A program made the position numbers and the translations under genes. A stretch of DNA of 64,000 bases, taken from the NCBI GenBank assembly GCA_958496175.1, contig OY292274.1, forward strand, positions 59,406,630 to 59,470,629, written 5' to 3'. How positions within the stretch are numbered: position 1 is the first letter of the stretch; every line of letters begins with the position of its first letter. This document shows, one piece after another, positions 39,801 to 46,760 of this stretch. A model generated the notes under the pieces. That model ran no database searches. It saw only the letters and a program-made list of their open reading frames with translations, and had not been told where the DNA came from. This DNA comes from Sisyra terminalis (taxonomy: Eukaryota > Arthropoda > Insecta > Neuroptera > Sisyridae).

Positions 39801-40910
39801 TTGGGTATTTGAGGGAGATGTTAAGGTTTGTACTCAATAAATAAGTTTATTTCGATTGAATTATATGAGCCGCTTAAAGCTAAAGTGGTGTAAGTCATAA
39901 TTTTGAATTTTCCGGTTTTATTAGCTGAAAAGATTTCTTGAGTAATAACCACTACAGATATTAATATCTGTGATGATTATTTCTTCGTAAAATTAACAAT
40001 TGAAATAATAAGATTTTCAAAGTTGTACGTTAAATATTTGGATTTGATTCTTAATCATTTTTGTTGAAATTATGACAGTTATTCTTAAAAATTGTGCAAT
40101 AAGTTAATAACCATATTTCTCCGAAAACCAAATAAATTATCAAACACATAGGTAGGTTTTATTTTTTTTTTAAATATTTTTTGATGAACCAAGTTGAAAA
40201 TTTAAAACCATTAACCTCTGCCTCTATTTAGTTTTTACAGTTGTTGACTTCACCAGGTACCGAAACATGGTAGTTAATTTTCCTATGTAAGTCAACGAAT
40301 TGTGAATTTATTTTACCTGATAAAGTAGATAAAACATCGATTAATACTTTTTACACTGCTTTAATTCCTGTAAACCATATACAGGAACCTCTAACAATTT
40401 TGAACTAATGCAAAGTATAAAGTTTTATCTTTGAATTGCAAAAGGTAACATTTCTTAATTTGGGTTTTATAAAAGATTTTGCATACTTCATATAATTTTA
40501 ATAATATGAAGTATTGTAGATTCATAACATATTTCCTTCGGTGTATCATTACATTATTTTTAATAACTTCTTTAAAAAATTTAATGAAAGTTTAACAACT
40601 GGCATGCAATATTTAAATAAACTACAAAACTACAAATGTCTAGTGTCCTTTTAAACCAGTTTTCATAATTGAGATTATTGTTAATAGGACTTCGGTAGTT
40701 GTCTTGTTTAATTAAGAGACTCATCAGGTTCTTAAGGGGTCATTTATATCATAAAAATTATCACTTTTCCAACCAACTACTTGAATATCTCTTCTTACTA
40801 TCCAATATATGTTTTAATAGTTCAATACCATAAAATTCATAAATTTTCTTACCGTTTACATTACTTGACAATAATGTAAGAAGTAGAAGGATCCAATAGT
40901 TTAGTGACAT
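6818..40910 (-). CDS. Cad99C: Cadherin of the Cad99C / protocadherin-15 type, 20 coding exons
   Basis: A single-pass adhesion protein; by family knowledge it organises apical microvilli in insects, and its vertebrate relative forms hair-cell tip links. Exons in order: 40910-40853, 27516-27386, 26064-25906, 25568-25460, 25399-25197, 25092-24964, 15752-15279, 15206-14729, 14676-14518, 14449-14272, 12840-12564, 12483-10590, 10528-10392, 10332-10114, 10049-9961, 8644-8561, 8496-8428, 8373-8161, 7614-7177, 7118-6818. The total is 5,799 nt, and all junctions agree in phase (1,932 aa). It has a signal peptide, then about 13 cadherin-repeat boundaries (DVNDHAPTF, DNDDLNPKF, DINDNLPEF, DANDNNPTF, DENDNPPVF, DLNDHAPLF). 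Next come a membrane-proximal domain (VTGYDVRVRKLEPHSERN, DMYLYAVDPSLNVIIDMN), a TM helix (VIILGCVIFIVALATAICIS) and a cytoplasmic tail of about 270 aa. The N-terminal GCQFYP region and the membrane-proximal domain match PCDH15 better than other cadherins. The terminal exons are the least certain. Confidence 0.82.
13261..13700. repeat. Decayed inverted-repeat element in a cadherin intron
   Basis: The left side has GGGCTACCAATTTTAAA and AATCCGGAG. The right side has CTCCGGACTAAAACTGG and GAGTTGGTAACCTTATAAG. These are roughly reverse-complementary, and extra CCGGAG motifs lie between them. There is no coding sequence. The ends are approximate and the superfamily is unknown. Confidence 0.35.
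16435..17283. mobile_element. Fold-back element, arms about 300 bp
   Basis: The left arm (about 16437-16760) and right arm (about 16960-17280) are long imperfect inverted repeats. Shared landmarks are CCCATTTAAATAACA / TGTTATTTAAATGGG, ACGTTTTTAT..GGTAAAACTA / TAGTTTTACC..ATAAAAACGT, and AAAAAGTTATTGAGC / GCTTAATAACTTTTT. The tips read AGAGAGGTCC and GGACTACTCT. No ORF is present. It shares the motif around CATTTAAATAACA with the element at 20011-21082. Confidence 0.6.
17948..18110. repeat. Dispersed repeat, copy A
   Basis: Landmarks GGCAATCGAAATAAGTATCTG, TTCAAATTTATGTTTATAGTTTAC and CAATATATTTTGTATA recur in the same order at 46360-46500. It is a non-coding relic of an unclassified element. 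Confidence 0.5.
19470..19760 (+). mobile_element. Helitron-like fragment
   Basis: The string CATATCCTTACTAATATTGT, then GTATGTATGG, TGTTTGTAACTCTTTCACGC and AAAACTAC, is the arrangement seen at the start of many insect Helitron-type non-autonomous elements (family knowledge recalled, not searched). A matching 3' end is not adjacent. Possible 3' ends with a CTAGT-like terminus occur at 24686, 37057 and 54850. Confidence 0.4.
20011..21082. mobile_element. Fold-back element, arms about 310 bp
   Basis: The arms (20011-20335 and 20755-21082) are nearly perfect inverted repeats. Landmarks are GATTTTTTTACAGCGATCGCC / GGCGATCGCTGTAAAAAAATC, ATTAAACCGTGCCGGAAT / ATTCCAGCACGGTTTAAT, and ATCACTCCATTAAAAGTTAT / ATAACTTTTAATGGAGTGAT. 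The roughly 420-bp centre shows no transposase. It resembles the fold-back at 16435-17283 in layout and in the motif CCATTTAAATAAC. Confidence 0.7.
22881..22912 (-). ncRNA. Hammerhead-ribozyme-like core
   Basis: On the - strand it reads CTGAAGA, A, GGCTC, AATAAAG, GAGCC, GAAAC, GT. The five-base-pair stem GGCTC/GAGCC is perfect and sits where helix II belongs between CUGANGA and GAAA. It has one extra A before helix II compared with the textbook core. Helix III would be very short (ACGT is self-complementary), as in dimer-acting forms. Activity is unproven. Confidence 0.45.
23415..23447 (+). ncRNA. Hammerhead-ribozyme-like core
   Basis: It reads CTGAGGA, A, GGTTC, AATAAAG, GAGCC, GAAA, TGTC. 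The helix II arms GGTTC/GAGCC pair through one G-U. It is the partner of the - strand motif at 22881-22912, in the opposite arm of the same inverted repeat. Confidence 0.4.
23901..24110. repeat. Dispersed repeat, copy A (unfilled site)
   Basis: The segment with AACTATTTAGATTAGACTT, TATTATCGAAATCGAT and GTACGATAGAATTCAGGTAG recurs at 54297-54505. Here the sequence runs on uninterrupted (GTTCCATAAAGTTTCATATT). In the other copy a 203-bp TIR element interrupts it at this point. Confidence 0.6.
24650..24690 (+). mobile_element. Helitron-like 3' end fragment
   Basis: AACGAAGTCGCGCATATCGGCTAAT resembles the GAAGT(C/T)GCG..CAGCTAGT terminus of insect Helitron-type elements, with CTAAT for CTAGT. 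The element body is not recognisable upstream. Confidence 0.35.
26117..27362. mobile_element. Mutator-like long-TIR non-autonomous element, copy 2
   Basis: Ends are ACCTCTGTCAAG...CTTGACAGAGGT. The 9-bp flanks GAAGAACTG (26108-26116) and GAATAACTG (27363-27371) match at 8 of 9. The arms are long inverted repeats, and the interior repeats the same CTACTACGGATTTTCC module several times in both orientations. It fills a cadherin intron that would be only about 66 bp without it. The short ORFs inside are repeat modules shared with copy 1, not a transposase. Confidence 0.78.
28174..28574. mobile_element. hAT element (Charlie-like ends) with 8-bp duplication
   Basis: It starts CAGGGATGTCAAACTC and ends GAGTTTGACACCCCTG. 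Perfect 8-bp duplications TTCTAAAG flank it (28166-28173 and 28575-28582). Internal GGGCCGC-rich subterminal sequence (GTGGGCCGCAAAAAG; GCCCGCGGGCCGCG) is typical of this group. At 401 bp it has no transposase. Confidence 0.85.
29081..30307. mobile_element. TIR DNA transposon, about 1.2 kb, non-autonomous
   Basis: The ends are inverted repeats of about 55 bp. The left has TTGGCCCCCAAATAGGAACC and the right GGTTCCCATTTGGGGGCCAA, with outer parts TCTAGCAGGAT / ATCCGGCTAAA. The interior is very A/T-rich with homopolymer runs. Its longest - strand ORF (29474-29773) is low-complexity and unlike any transposase. Target duplication and superfamily are unclear. Confidence 0.55.
31985..32881 (+). mobile_element. 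Degenerate mariner element, copy 1
   Basis: Ends TTGGGTTGTTC...GAACAACCAA lie between TA dinucleotides (31983-31984; 32882-32883). The interior keeps a ruined mariner transposase, with readable N-terminal pieces FVKFRFGNFDVEDASRSGRP and a KIYQ/LMTHLKGLG-like stretch. Frameshifts, stops and an internal deletion (897 bp against about 1.3 kb for the family) disable it. It is a sister of 48361-49285. Confidence 0.8.
34452..34795. mobile_element. Pogo/Tigger-type MITE with internal tandem repeats
   Basis: The ends are CAGTATAATCTCACTAATCC and its near reverse complement GGATTAGTGAGATTACACTA. This is the pogo-type terminal repeat, next to TA. Inside, a roughly 121-bp unit (starting CCAATAATCCGG near 34495, 34617 and 34738) is repeated twice plus a partial third. 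Each unit contains CCCTCCGCCCA(T/C)GCCTC. Confidence 0.7.
34841..35799 (+). mobile_element. Degenerate TA-flanked transposon carrying a PHD-finger remnant
   Basis: Terminal repeats GGGGAAGCCCGGGCAAAATG and CGCGGGCTTCCTC lie between TA dinucleotides (34839-34840; 35800-35801). Subterminal copies of GGGCAAAACG (CGTTTTACCC) occur inside. The only coding trace is a PHD-finger tail, as found at the C-terminus of some insect pogo/Jerky-type transposases. The catalytic core is deleted. Confidence 0.65.
35379..35537 (+). pseudogene. PHD-finger tail of a transposase, broken
   Basis: The reading frame gives DETSYLCLVCSEV, then a stop (TGA) where Trp would be expected, then IECNQCKRWAHKNC, then YYCDDCED and TAA. 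The C-x2-C / C-x2-C / H-x2-C / C-x2-C spacing is that of a PHD zinc finger. It is a relic inside the TA-flanked element. Confidence 0.6.
36134..36843 (-). mobile_element. hAT element, internally deleted
   Basis: Ends CAGTGGCTTAGCTAGG and CCTAGGTAGCTACGCCACTG are near-perfect inverted repeats. The 8-bp duplication ATGATCAT is exact (36126-36133 and 36844-36851). It holds the C-terminal part of a hAT transposase in the - orientation. At 710 bp it cannot be autonomous. Confidence 0.88.
36447..36720 (-). pseudogene. hAT transposase C-terminal dimerisation domain, broken
   Basis: The - strand reads FFTIPVTSAAAERSFSKLKI, LKNYLRNNMDQT, a stop, then LRYLSLIAIENK and LDLNEVIDTFAKTKAK. AERSFSKLK..KNYLR is the hallmark of the hAT dimerisation domain, of the ZMYM1-like group. 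One in-frame stop is seen, and everything N-terminal is missing. Confidence 0.8.
36990..37065 (+). mobile_element. Helitron-like 3' end fragment
   Basis: GCAGACGAAGTTGCGGATAT followed by CAGCTAGT fits the 3' terminus of insect Helitron-type elements. An upstream inverted pair CTGCCAACAT/ATGTTGTATGGCAG could be the subterminal hairpin. The rest of the element is not recognisable. Confidence 0.45.
38936..39005. repeat. Probable transposon terminus
   Basis: GGGGCCGTTCATAAAATACG followed by TCACGCTAAAA and a CCCCCTCCCCCC patch is a motif I recognise as widespread in arthropod genomes and transposon ends. No matching opposite end was found nearby. Confidence 0.3.
40853..40910 (-). CDS. Cad99C: Signal-peptide exon of the cadherin gene
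   Basis: The exon codes MSLNYWILLLLTLLSSNVN plus the first base of a Gly codon, a classic secretion signal. It ends at donor AACG|GTAAGA. The next exon (27516-27386) starts GT TGC CAA after TTAAAG, so the split Gly codon is restored in frame. The ATG at 40908-40910 has AAAA before it. The transcript seems to continue upstream as 5' UTR to an acceptor near 40957 (TTTTGCAG), so at least one non-coding exon lies farther away. It was recognised from phase and signal-peptide character only. Confidence 0.72.
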
Positions 40911-41159
40911 TTTTTGCACTTTCTCTTCATTTGAGCATTGTTGAATGCATTGAAATCTGCAAAACAAAAAAAATATTTATGAAAAATAAAGAAAATTTAC
41001 AAGGATGTGCTTCCATCTATCTTATGAGTTTTGCTTTCATAAATTGACATTTCACGTGGTTATGATTAATTATTGCAATACGAAAAGTACAACTTTAAAA
41101 TTAATAAAAATTAACTGTTTAATTTCTGAAATTGAATTTAAGGGTTTGGAACGAGAAGA

Positions 41160-41393
41160 ATGGCTCGCGGTCAACAAAAACTACAATCACAAGCTAAAGC
41201 TGCGGAAAAATCAGCCAAAACCAAGAAACAACAGGGACATAATGCCAATGAACAGAAAAAAGCTGCCCAAAAAGCTTTGCTTCATGTGTGCAGTGTATGT
41301 AAAGCTCAAATGCCCGACCCGAAAACATACAAACAACACTTTGAAAATAAACATCCGAAAAATGCATTGCCTAATGATTTATTAAACATTTAA
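41160..41393 (+). CDS. ZNF706-like small zinc-finger protein
   Basis: An intact 77-aa protein beginning MARGQQKLQSQAKAAEK. It has a basic, Lys/Gln-rich N-terminal half related to SERF-type sequence. A single C2H2 finger follows (C-x2-C-x12-H-x4-H: CSVCKAQMPDPKTYKQHFEN then KH) and then PKNALPNDLL. Length, start and finger match vertebrate ZNF706, a nuclear/cytosolic regulator of translation and protein aggregation by literature. The coding region has no intron. TTTAAG just upstream (41141) could be a splice acceptor for a 5' UTR exon. The AATAAA at 41393-41398 overlaps the stop codon. It lies opposite and just upstream of the cadherin signal-peptide exon. Whether it is the parental gene or an expressed retrocopy cannot be told. 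Confidence 0.88.
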   Translation: MARGQQKLQSQAKAAEKSAKTKKQQGHNANEQKKAAQKALLHVCSVCKAQMPDPKTYKQHFENKHPKNALPNDLLNI

Positions 41394-42480
41394 ATAAAAT
41401 GATTTATAAACAATGAAAATATCTTTCCTTAATTTGTTATAGTATGTATATAGTAAACAACTTTGCACATTTAAGGGAGTAGAAGCCCAAACCAGTTATT
41501 TTCAGGAAAAAAATGAAAAGATTATATTATTTTTTTAATAAATTCTTATCTGATTTTTATTGTATCAAATACTATAATAACAGTGATTAAATCGTAAGAA
41601 ATAAATTTCATAACAATAAAAGGGTTTGTTTTGAGCTAGAATCTTCAATATCTTTAAAGAAATACTTCCAAATTTGTCTTAGATATTTTTAACAAAAAAA
41701 CTAATTAATTTTGCGATATAGTTTTGTGCTATCAATCGAATGATAGCTACGAACCAATCGCAATAATTATTCACAAATAAAAGCAATCGCAAAAATAGGA
41801 ACTTCACCAAAATTTTGAGTCCTATTTAATGAGGTTCATTCAAAAAATAACGTCAAATCTGGTCAACGTAGCATTTTCTACTTTGTTTTTTATTCTATTT
41901 ACGATTTTTTTGTTAGTTTTTAAATTTAATTTGCTATAATTTTCTCTTTTGTAGTTAAGTTTTCATTATGAGCCGATTTATTCGCGAATTAAATTAAAAG
42001 CAAAGTAGAAAATACAACGTTGGCGGATTTGACGGCTCTAAAAGGGACATGAGCCAAAATAACTGCTAAATCTTGATGGATAAAATTCGCAAAACATATT
42101 TTTGTGAATCGCTATATATTTTCTTTAGAGCAAATTGCCTAAAGTACAAAAAAAAAATCAAAATATTTGGAATTTTTATATTTTCTGTCCTTAAAACAAA
42201 TCAAAAATTGGGTTTTTGGATTAATTTTCGCAACACTCATTTTTATAAAACTAGACAAAATTTTCTATGATTTTAAATATTTGGCATCTCTAAGCGAAGG
42301 TAATACAGAATCATCAATTATGAGGACTTTAGCGTTCCATAGCAGCAGCCTTTAGAATCCATGATTTTAGTCTATTATTTAGATAACAAAATTCAAATCT
42401 CAGCTTTTATTAAGTAAGAAGAAAATTCAGGATGTTTAAGATCGGTTTTTTTATTTTATATTTTTTAATATTCAAATTAG

Positions 42481-42512
42481 CTAGGTTTCGTTAGGTATTG
42501 TAACTTCATCAG
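42481..42512 (-). ncRNA. Hammerhead-ribozyme-like core
   Basis: The - strand reads CTGATGA, A, GTTAC, AATAC, CTAAC, GAAAC. CTGATGA and GAAAC are intact. The stem is GTTA/TAAC; the innermost pair is lost relative to its partner at 42918. Confidence 0.42.
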
Positions 42513-42745
42513 GCTTCTTGAATCACAAAAAATGTAATATTTTCAATTTAAATTCAATAAATAAATTTATTTACATTAAAAAAAAAAATTATTTACATTT
42601 TTATGTTAAAAAAAATTTTTATTATGTAAATTTGTTATAATGTTATTTATTTTACATTTTATTGAATTATTATGAGAAAGACAATCGTATGAATGCCAAG
42701 ATTATTTTACATGAATTTAAAAATTTGATGTTTGTAATTGAGTAC

Positions 42746-42771
42746 CTGAAGAAGCTGCGAAAGTGGCGAAC
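42746..42771 (+). ncRNA. Hammerhead-like core, third family, decayed
   Basis: It reads CTGAAGA, A, GCTGC, GAAA, GTGGC, GAAC. The stem GCUGC/GUGGC pairs over all five positions (two G-U) around a GAAA tetraloop. The 3' core has GAAC for GAAAC. Confidence 0.33.
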
Positions 42772-42917
42772 TGTTGTACAAAAAATTTAATAAAAACATC
42801 ACATATTAAAAAGTATCCAGAAAATAAGAATCATTAATGTAAAAGAAATTAATAAATAAATAAATTTATTTATTGAATTTAAATTGAAAATATTATATTT
42901 TTTGTGATTCAAGAAGC

Positions 42918-42948
42918 CTGATAAAGTTACGATACGTAACGAAACGTA
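42918..42948 (+). ncRNA. Hammerhead-ribozyme-like core, 5' box mutated
   Basis: It reads CTGATAA, A, GTTAC, GATAC, GTAAC, GAAAC, GTA. The helix II arms GTTAC/GTAAC pair perfectly. CTGATAA replaces CTGATGA, changing the G that acts in catalysis in true hammerheads, so this copy is probably inactive. Confidence 0.4.
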
Positions 42949-43018
42949 GCTAATTTGAATATTTAAAATTATTAAATAAAAAAGCCAATCTTAAACAACC
43001 TGAATTGTCTTCTTATAT

Positions 43019-45856
43019 ATTATTTAGCAAGGAGTCCTTCGATTTTGTGGTACTTTAGGTGGTTTTCAATAAAACCCATGCCCAATTATTACATTTACTT
43101 TATTTTAAAGTTATTGATCATTCCATGAAATCCAACTCATAAATCCGAATTTCAGTAAATTTAAATCACAATTTGATCATTTTAAAAATAACAACCATTA
43201 GGGTACCCAAGGGAAGAATCACCAAACATTAAAGAAAAAGTGCAAAATAAAATAATTGGTAATGTATAAAAATTTAAATTAAATAATTTTAAATATCGAA
43301 ATCAGCATAAGTGAGCATAAAATGAACCGGAAAAGCATAGCAAACATAAAATATGTTTAATATAGGTATTTTTATTTTCGCTTTGGCTTCTTTTCGACGA
43401 TAAGGATTTCTTTCTTTGAATAATAAGGATAAAAAAACAATACTTATACTGACAACTATATTATGTGCTTTATTTTATATAGCCACGATAAAATTAAATA
43501 TATAATTTAAATTTAAAAATCGGATGTTTAACATTTCTAATCAAAACTATGGCATATCGAAGGAAGCCTAAGAAATCAAACCATTTTCTCAAAGAGAAAA
43601 TGAAAAATATTCTTCTGCAAGGAACATTGACTATGATAAGAATGAGTTAAATGCACTTTTCCAAGTCGTGATTTTATTTTTGTTTTTGTAATTTACGAAA
43701 ATTAAAGAAAATTTTCATTTTTAAATTAAAATTTAAATCATGTTCATATAAGTGTTAAACTATAGAAATTTATCGTATTAACATCTGTTCTAATTTTAAT
43801 TTAGCAATTCTACATGGAATTCAAGTGAAACCCTTCACAAATTTACCAATACATTTATGTAGGTTAATTAAATGAAATTGAAATAAAAATTGTTGCCTTT
43901 TACGAAAATAATTCAAAACCAATAGAACCTTATTTTAATTGATTAAAAATTAATAAAAAAATAACCACTAAAACTCTTACCTTGAACTTGATTGGATTTA
44001 AACGTATTATTTTATCGTAGACGAAAAACGATTATTCCATACTCCACCGAACGAAATAACAATCGCAATTAATTAAATTTTCAACAGCCATAACATTAAT
44101 ATAACAATTTACCGATGAAAAACTATTATAAACAACCACTTTCACACATTTATTACTTTATGATTTCAATTTAAATTTTGCGTGCATTAATGCTTCACTA
44201 CGTTATTGAGAAAGGAATAATCGATAATAATTTTTGTAACCGTTTGTATTTAATTAGTAGTCACTTTCGATAAGTCCATTACGTGCACTTGAAGAAGACG
44301 TAATTGAAAAAAGAAATAATTGTTAATACAAATTTTATGCATTTGCACCAAGTGATTCGAAGTTATTTGCGATTTTTTTTTCAAACATGCATTCTTTTGA
44401 GGTAATTCACTTCTAATTTCTTATAATCGATGATCTTCAATGGCATATAATGCTGCGTCAACTGGCACTTGTACTGTAAGAAGTCTGAATTTTATTCAAC
44501 CTATTTGTGGTTAAGGGGGGTCAGGAATGATGAAATTTAATATGATTTTAGAATAATTTTTCATATTAGAAGTAAAGATTTTTAAGGTTTAGTGTTAGTG
44601 CAAAATTTTTGAGTACACCTTCTGAAATATACGAAAATTTCTCAAACAGTACAGTTAATTGGTAATATGCAATTTAAAATCAAAATCTACAAATTTTTTT
44701 AGCATTGATTCCAAAGTAAAATAAAGAGAAACGTGTCCCTTTGGTTAATTCGGATTTTATTTTTTAGTCAAGAATTAGTCGTTATATTTTGAACTCTGGT
44801 TATTCGAAAGCCTAAGTAGTTCAAGTGAGTACCCAGTACCGAATTTAATACTATGGAAACCTAATAGGTTGTACCGATGGTGGGGCTAGATTTTCTAAAA
44901 AAAGAAATCAGGATTAGCCAACAAAAATATTGCTACCTATATTTTTCTAATATTATTGATATTTTCAATTTTATTGAAATTCAGTGGTAAAATTTAAAAA
45001 TTTTCTAGTGTTGTTGAGTGATGGGGCCTACTTAGCTTAAACTGTAAATCCGATCCTATAAGTACCATGCTATTCAGTGATATCTTAATTTTGTTCTTAC
45101 CAAAAAATCGTCAACAATTATTTATTACAACTAAAAGATTGAATTTATTGAAATCGGAACCGATACGAGACAAACTTTGTGTGTTGACCGAAATCCGGTC
45201 TAATGTTTTGAAAGGATCTAAAGATTTCTGAAAATAAGGTATTTTTAAAAGGGGGATATAAAAATTATTTTCAAAAAATGAATTTTTGCGCAATTTTTTC
45301 AGTTATATTCGTTTTTTATGAATTTGTTCCGCGGAGCTTTCAAAAAAAAACACTAAGCATTTTTCAACAAAATATAGAGCTTTTCTTCTGTTTAAAATAT
45401 GTAGCTTCTTGGTTTTTACGTTTTCTTTATAAGGCCAAAAGAAATTTTGGAAATTGTAGTACAATATGTAAGTAAGACTGAGTAGGTAAAATTAAAACCA
45501 GTAGAAGATCCAAGGAATTTTGCTATTTTTTGTTTCATTTGTATCAAATATGTATATTGTTATACAAAAGGCTGCCAAATTTTGTTTTGACCGGGGCGCT
45601 CAAAACCCTAGAACCGGCCCTGCGTAATCTAATTGGTTCCTAATGAATTTTGGCATCCAATCACTGATCTTTTTGTTTTGTTTGTAACTTCCTATTATTC
45701 TTATTCCTTAAATAAGGAATCACCAATCCTTAGCCCACGAGTTCATTGTAGAATCATGATTGGAGTACAATTTATTTTTGAAAGTATATTTATAGTTATG
45801 AAGTATAAAAACCTCAAGTTTTAAATACAAGAAAATTGTAGGGACACAATAGTGAG
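43019..45856. other. Non-coding AT-rich stretch
   Basis: No gene is recognised. On the - strand, CAAGTTCAAG|GTAAGAG (donor near 43980) is a strong splice donor that could end a 5' non-coding exon of the cadherin gene. At 45585-45623, CCCTAGAACCGGCCCTG looks like the end of another hAT-type element without a visible partner. Confidence 0.4.
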
Positions 45857-46124
45857 CAAGGGCGGATTTAAGGGGGGTACGGGGGCACATGCCCCCCAGG
45901 GTATTTTGTGTACTGTGGAAATTCCATAACAGTACATACTTAGAAGCAACTCAAATTATTAAAGTTGTGAAAATATATGAATAAAGTAACAGAAAGAACA
46001 TTAGTGCAACTCTAGTCTATTTCTGGCTGGAATTGCGAATTTTTTTCGTGATACCTTTCACGCCTTTGCAAACGAATGATGATATTGTGCCCCCCCCCAG
46101 AAAAAAATCCTGAATCCGCCCTTG
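45857..46124. mobile_element. Short hAT-like element (CAAGGGCGGATT family), copy 1
   Basis: Ends CAAGGGCGGATTTAAGG and CCTGAATCCGCCCTTG form an inverted repeat. G/C homopolymer patches (GGGGGGTACGGGGGCAC; CCCCCCCCC) lie just inside. The interior TTCTGGCTGGAATTGCGAA is shared with the copy at 49928. No clear target duplication was seen. Confidence 0.65.
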
Positions 46125-46359
46125 AACATATGTATAACATTCTGAAGATATATGGTACTTGTTAACATAAGGTTGGGAACCTCTGCCATAGATGAAGAAA
46201 TGAAATAGCCGAAATTGTTTTTTATGGTAATAATTAATCAAGATAAGCTAGCACTAACGATTTTAAAACAATCGGAATTGAAATTAGATTTTTTCGCTGA
46301 CTTTCAACAATTAATACTGTTTATACAATATATAAAATATATTGAGGAAGATTGCTTGG

Positions 46360-46760
46360 CAATCGAAATACGTATCTGGGCAATAGATCAGTTATTCATT
46401 TGTTCGAAGTTTTGTTCAAATTTATGTTTATAGTTTACCTTTTGTAAATTTTTATATTAAAAAAAGACCACAATATATTTTATGTTTCGTATAAACAATC
46501 TGAGTTGATTTTATACATAAAATTCAACAATAATGTTTTAAAAGCATTATTGGTTTTTTCAAGTTAAAAGCTACAGAAAAGTATATTTTATCGTTAGTAT
46601 CGAAAACAAATTATAAGACGACAATTTATTTTATATATTATATAAACAATCTGAATTATTTTTAAACGTAAAATTCAACAATAATATTTTATAAACAAAA
46701 TTGATTTTTTCGAGTCAAAAGCTACAGAAAAGTTTATTTTAATAAAAGAAAAAATATTCA
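46360..46760. repeat. Dispersed repeat copy B followed by a tandem duplication
   Basis: The first part matches 17948-18110 (GGCAATCGAAATACGTATCTG, TTCAAATTTATGTTTATAGTT). Then a unit of about 150 bp occurs twice in tandem (about 46465-46600 and 46615-46745). Both units contain AAACAATCTGA, AAATTCAACAATAAT and AAAAGCTACAGAAAAGT. Confidence 0.5.

Larger units (their letters stand above)
27517..40852 (-). other. 13.3 kb first coding intron of the cadherin gene
   Basis: It separates the signal-peptide exon from the first cadherin-repeat exon. I see no exon inside. It holds several hAT, pogo, mariner and Helitron-like elements (listed separately). The stretches 30308-31984, 32882-34451 and 37066-38935 look like ordinary AT-rich non-coding DNA. 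Confidence 0.6.
42412..43018. mobile_element. Inverted-repeat element with three hammerhead-like motifs
   Basis: The arms (about 42412-42600 and 42840-43018) are inverted repeats. Landmarks are AATTCAGGATGTTTAAGAT / ATCTTAAACAACCTGAATT and GTGATTCAAGAAGCCTGAT / ATCAGGCTTCTTGAATCAC. Each arm carries a hammerhead-like core pointing outward, and a third, different core lies in the middle at 42746-42771. The layout matches 22810-23517 although the sequence differs. A Penelope-like/retrozyme origin is inferred. Confidence 0.68.

Noticed and set aside
42073..42355. Two overlapping + strand ORFs next to the second ribozyme-bearing element
   Set aside because: The peptides are low-complexity, there are no splice or start signals and no recognisable family.
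45585..45623. hAT-like terminus CCCTAGAACCGGCCCTG as a full element
   Set aside because: No opposite end or 8-bp duplication could be found, so only the end is mentioned in the region note.
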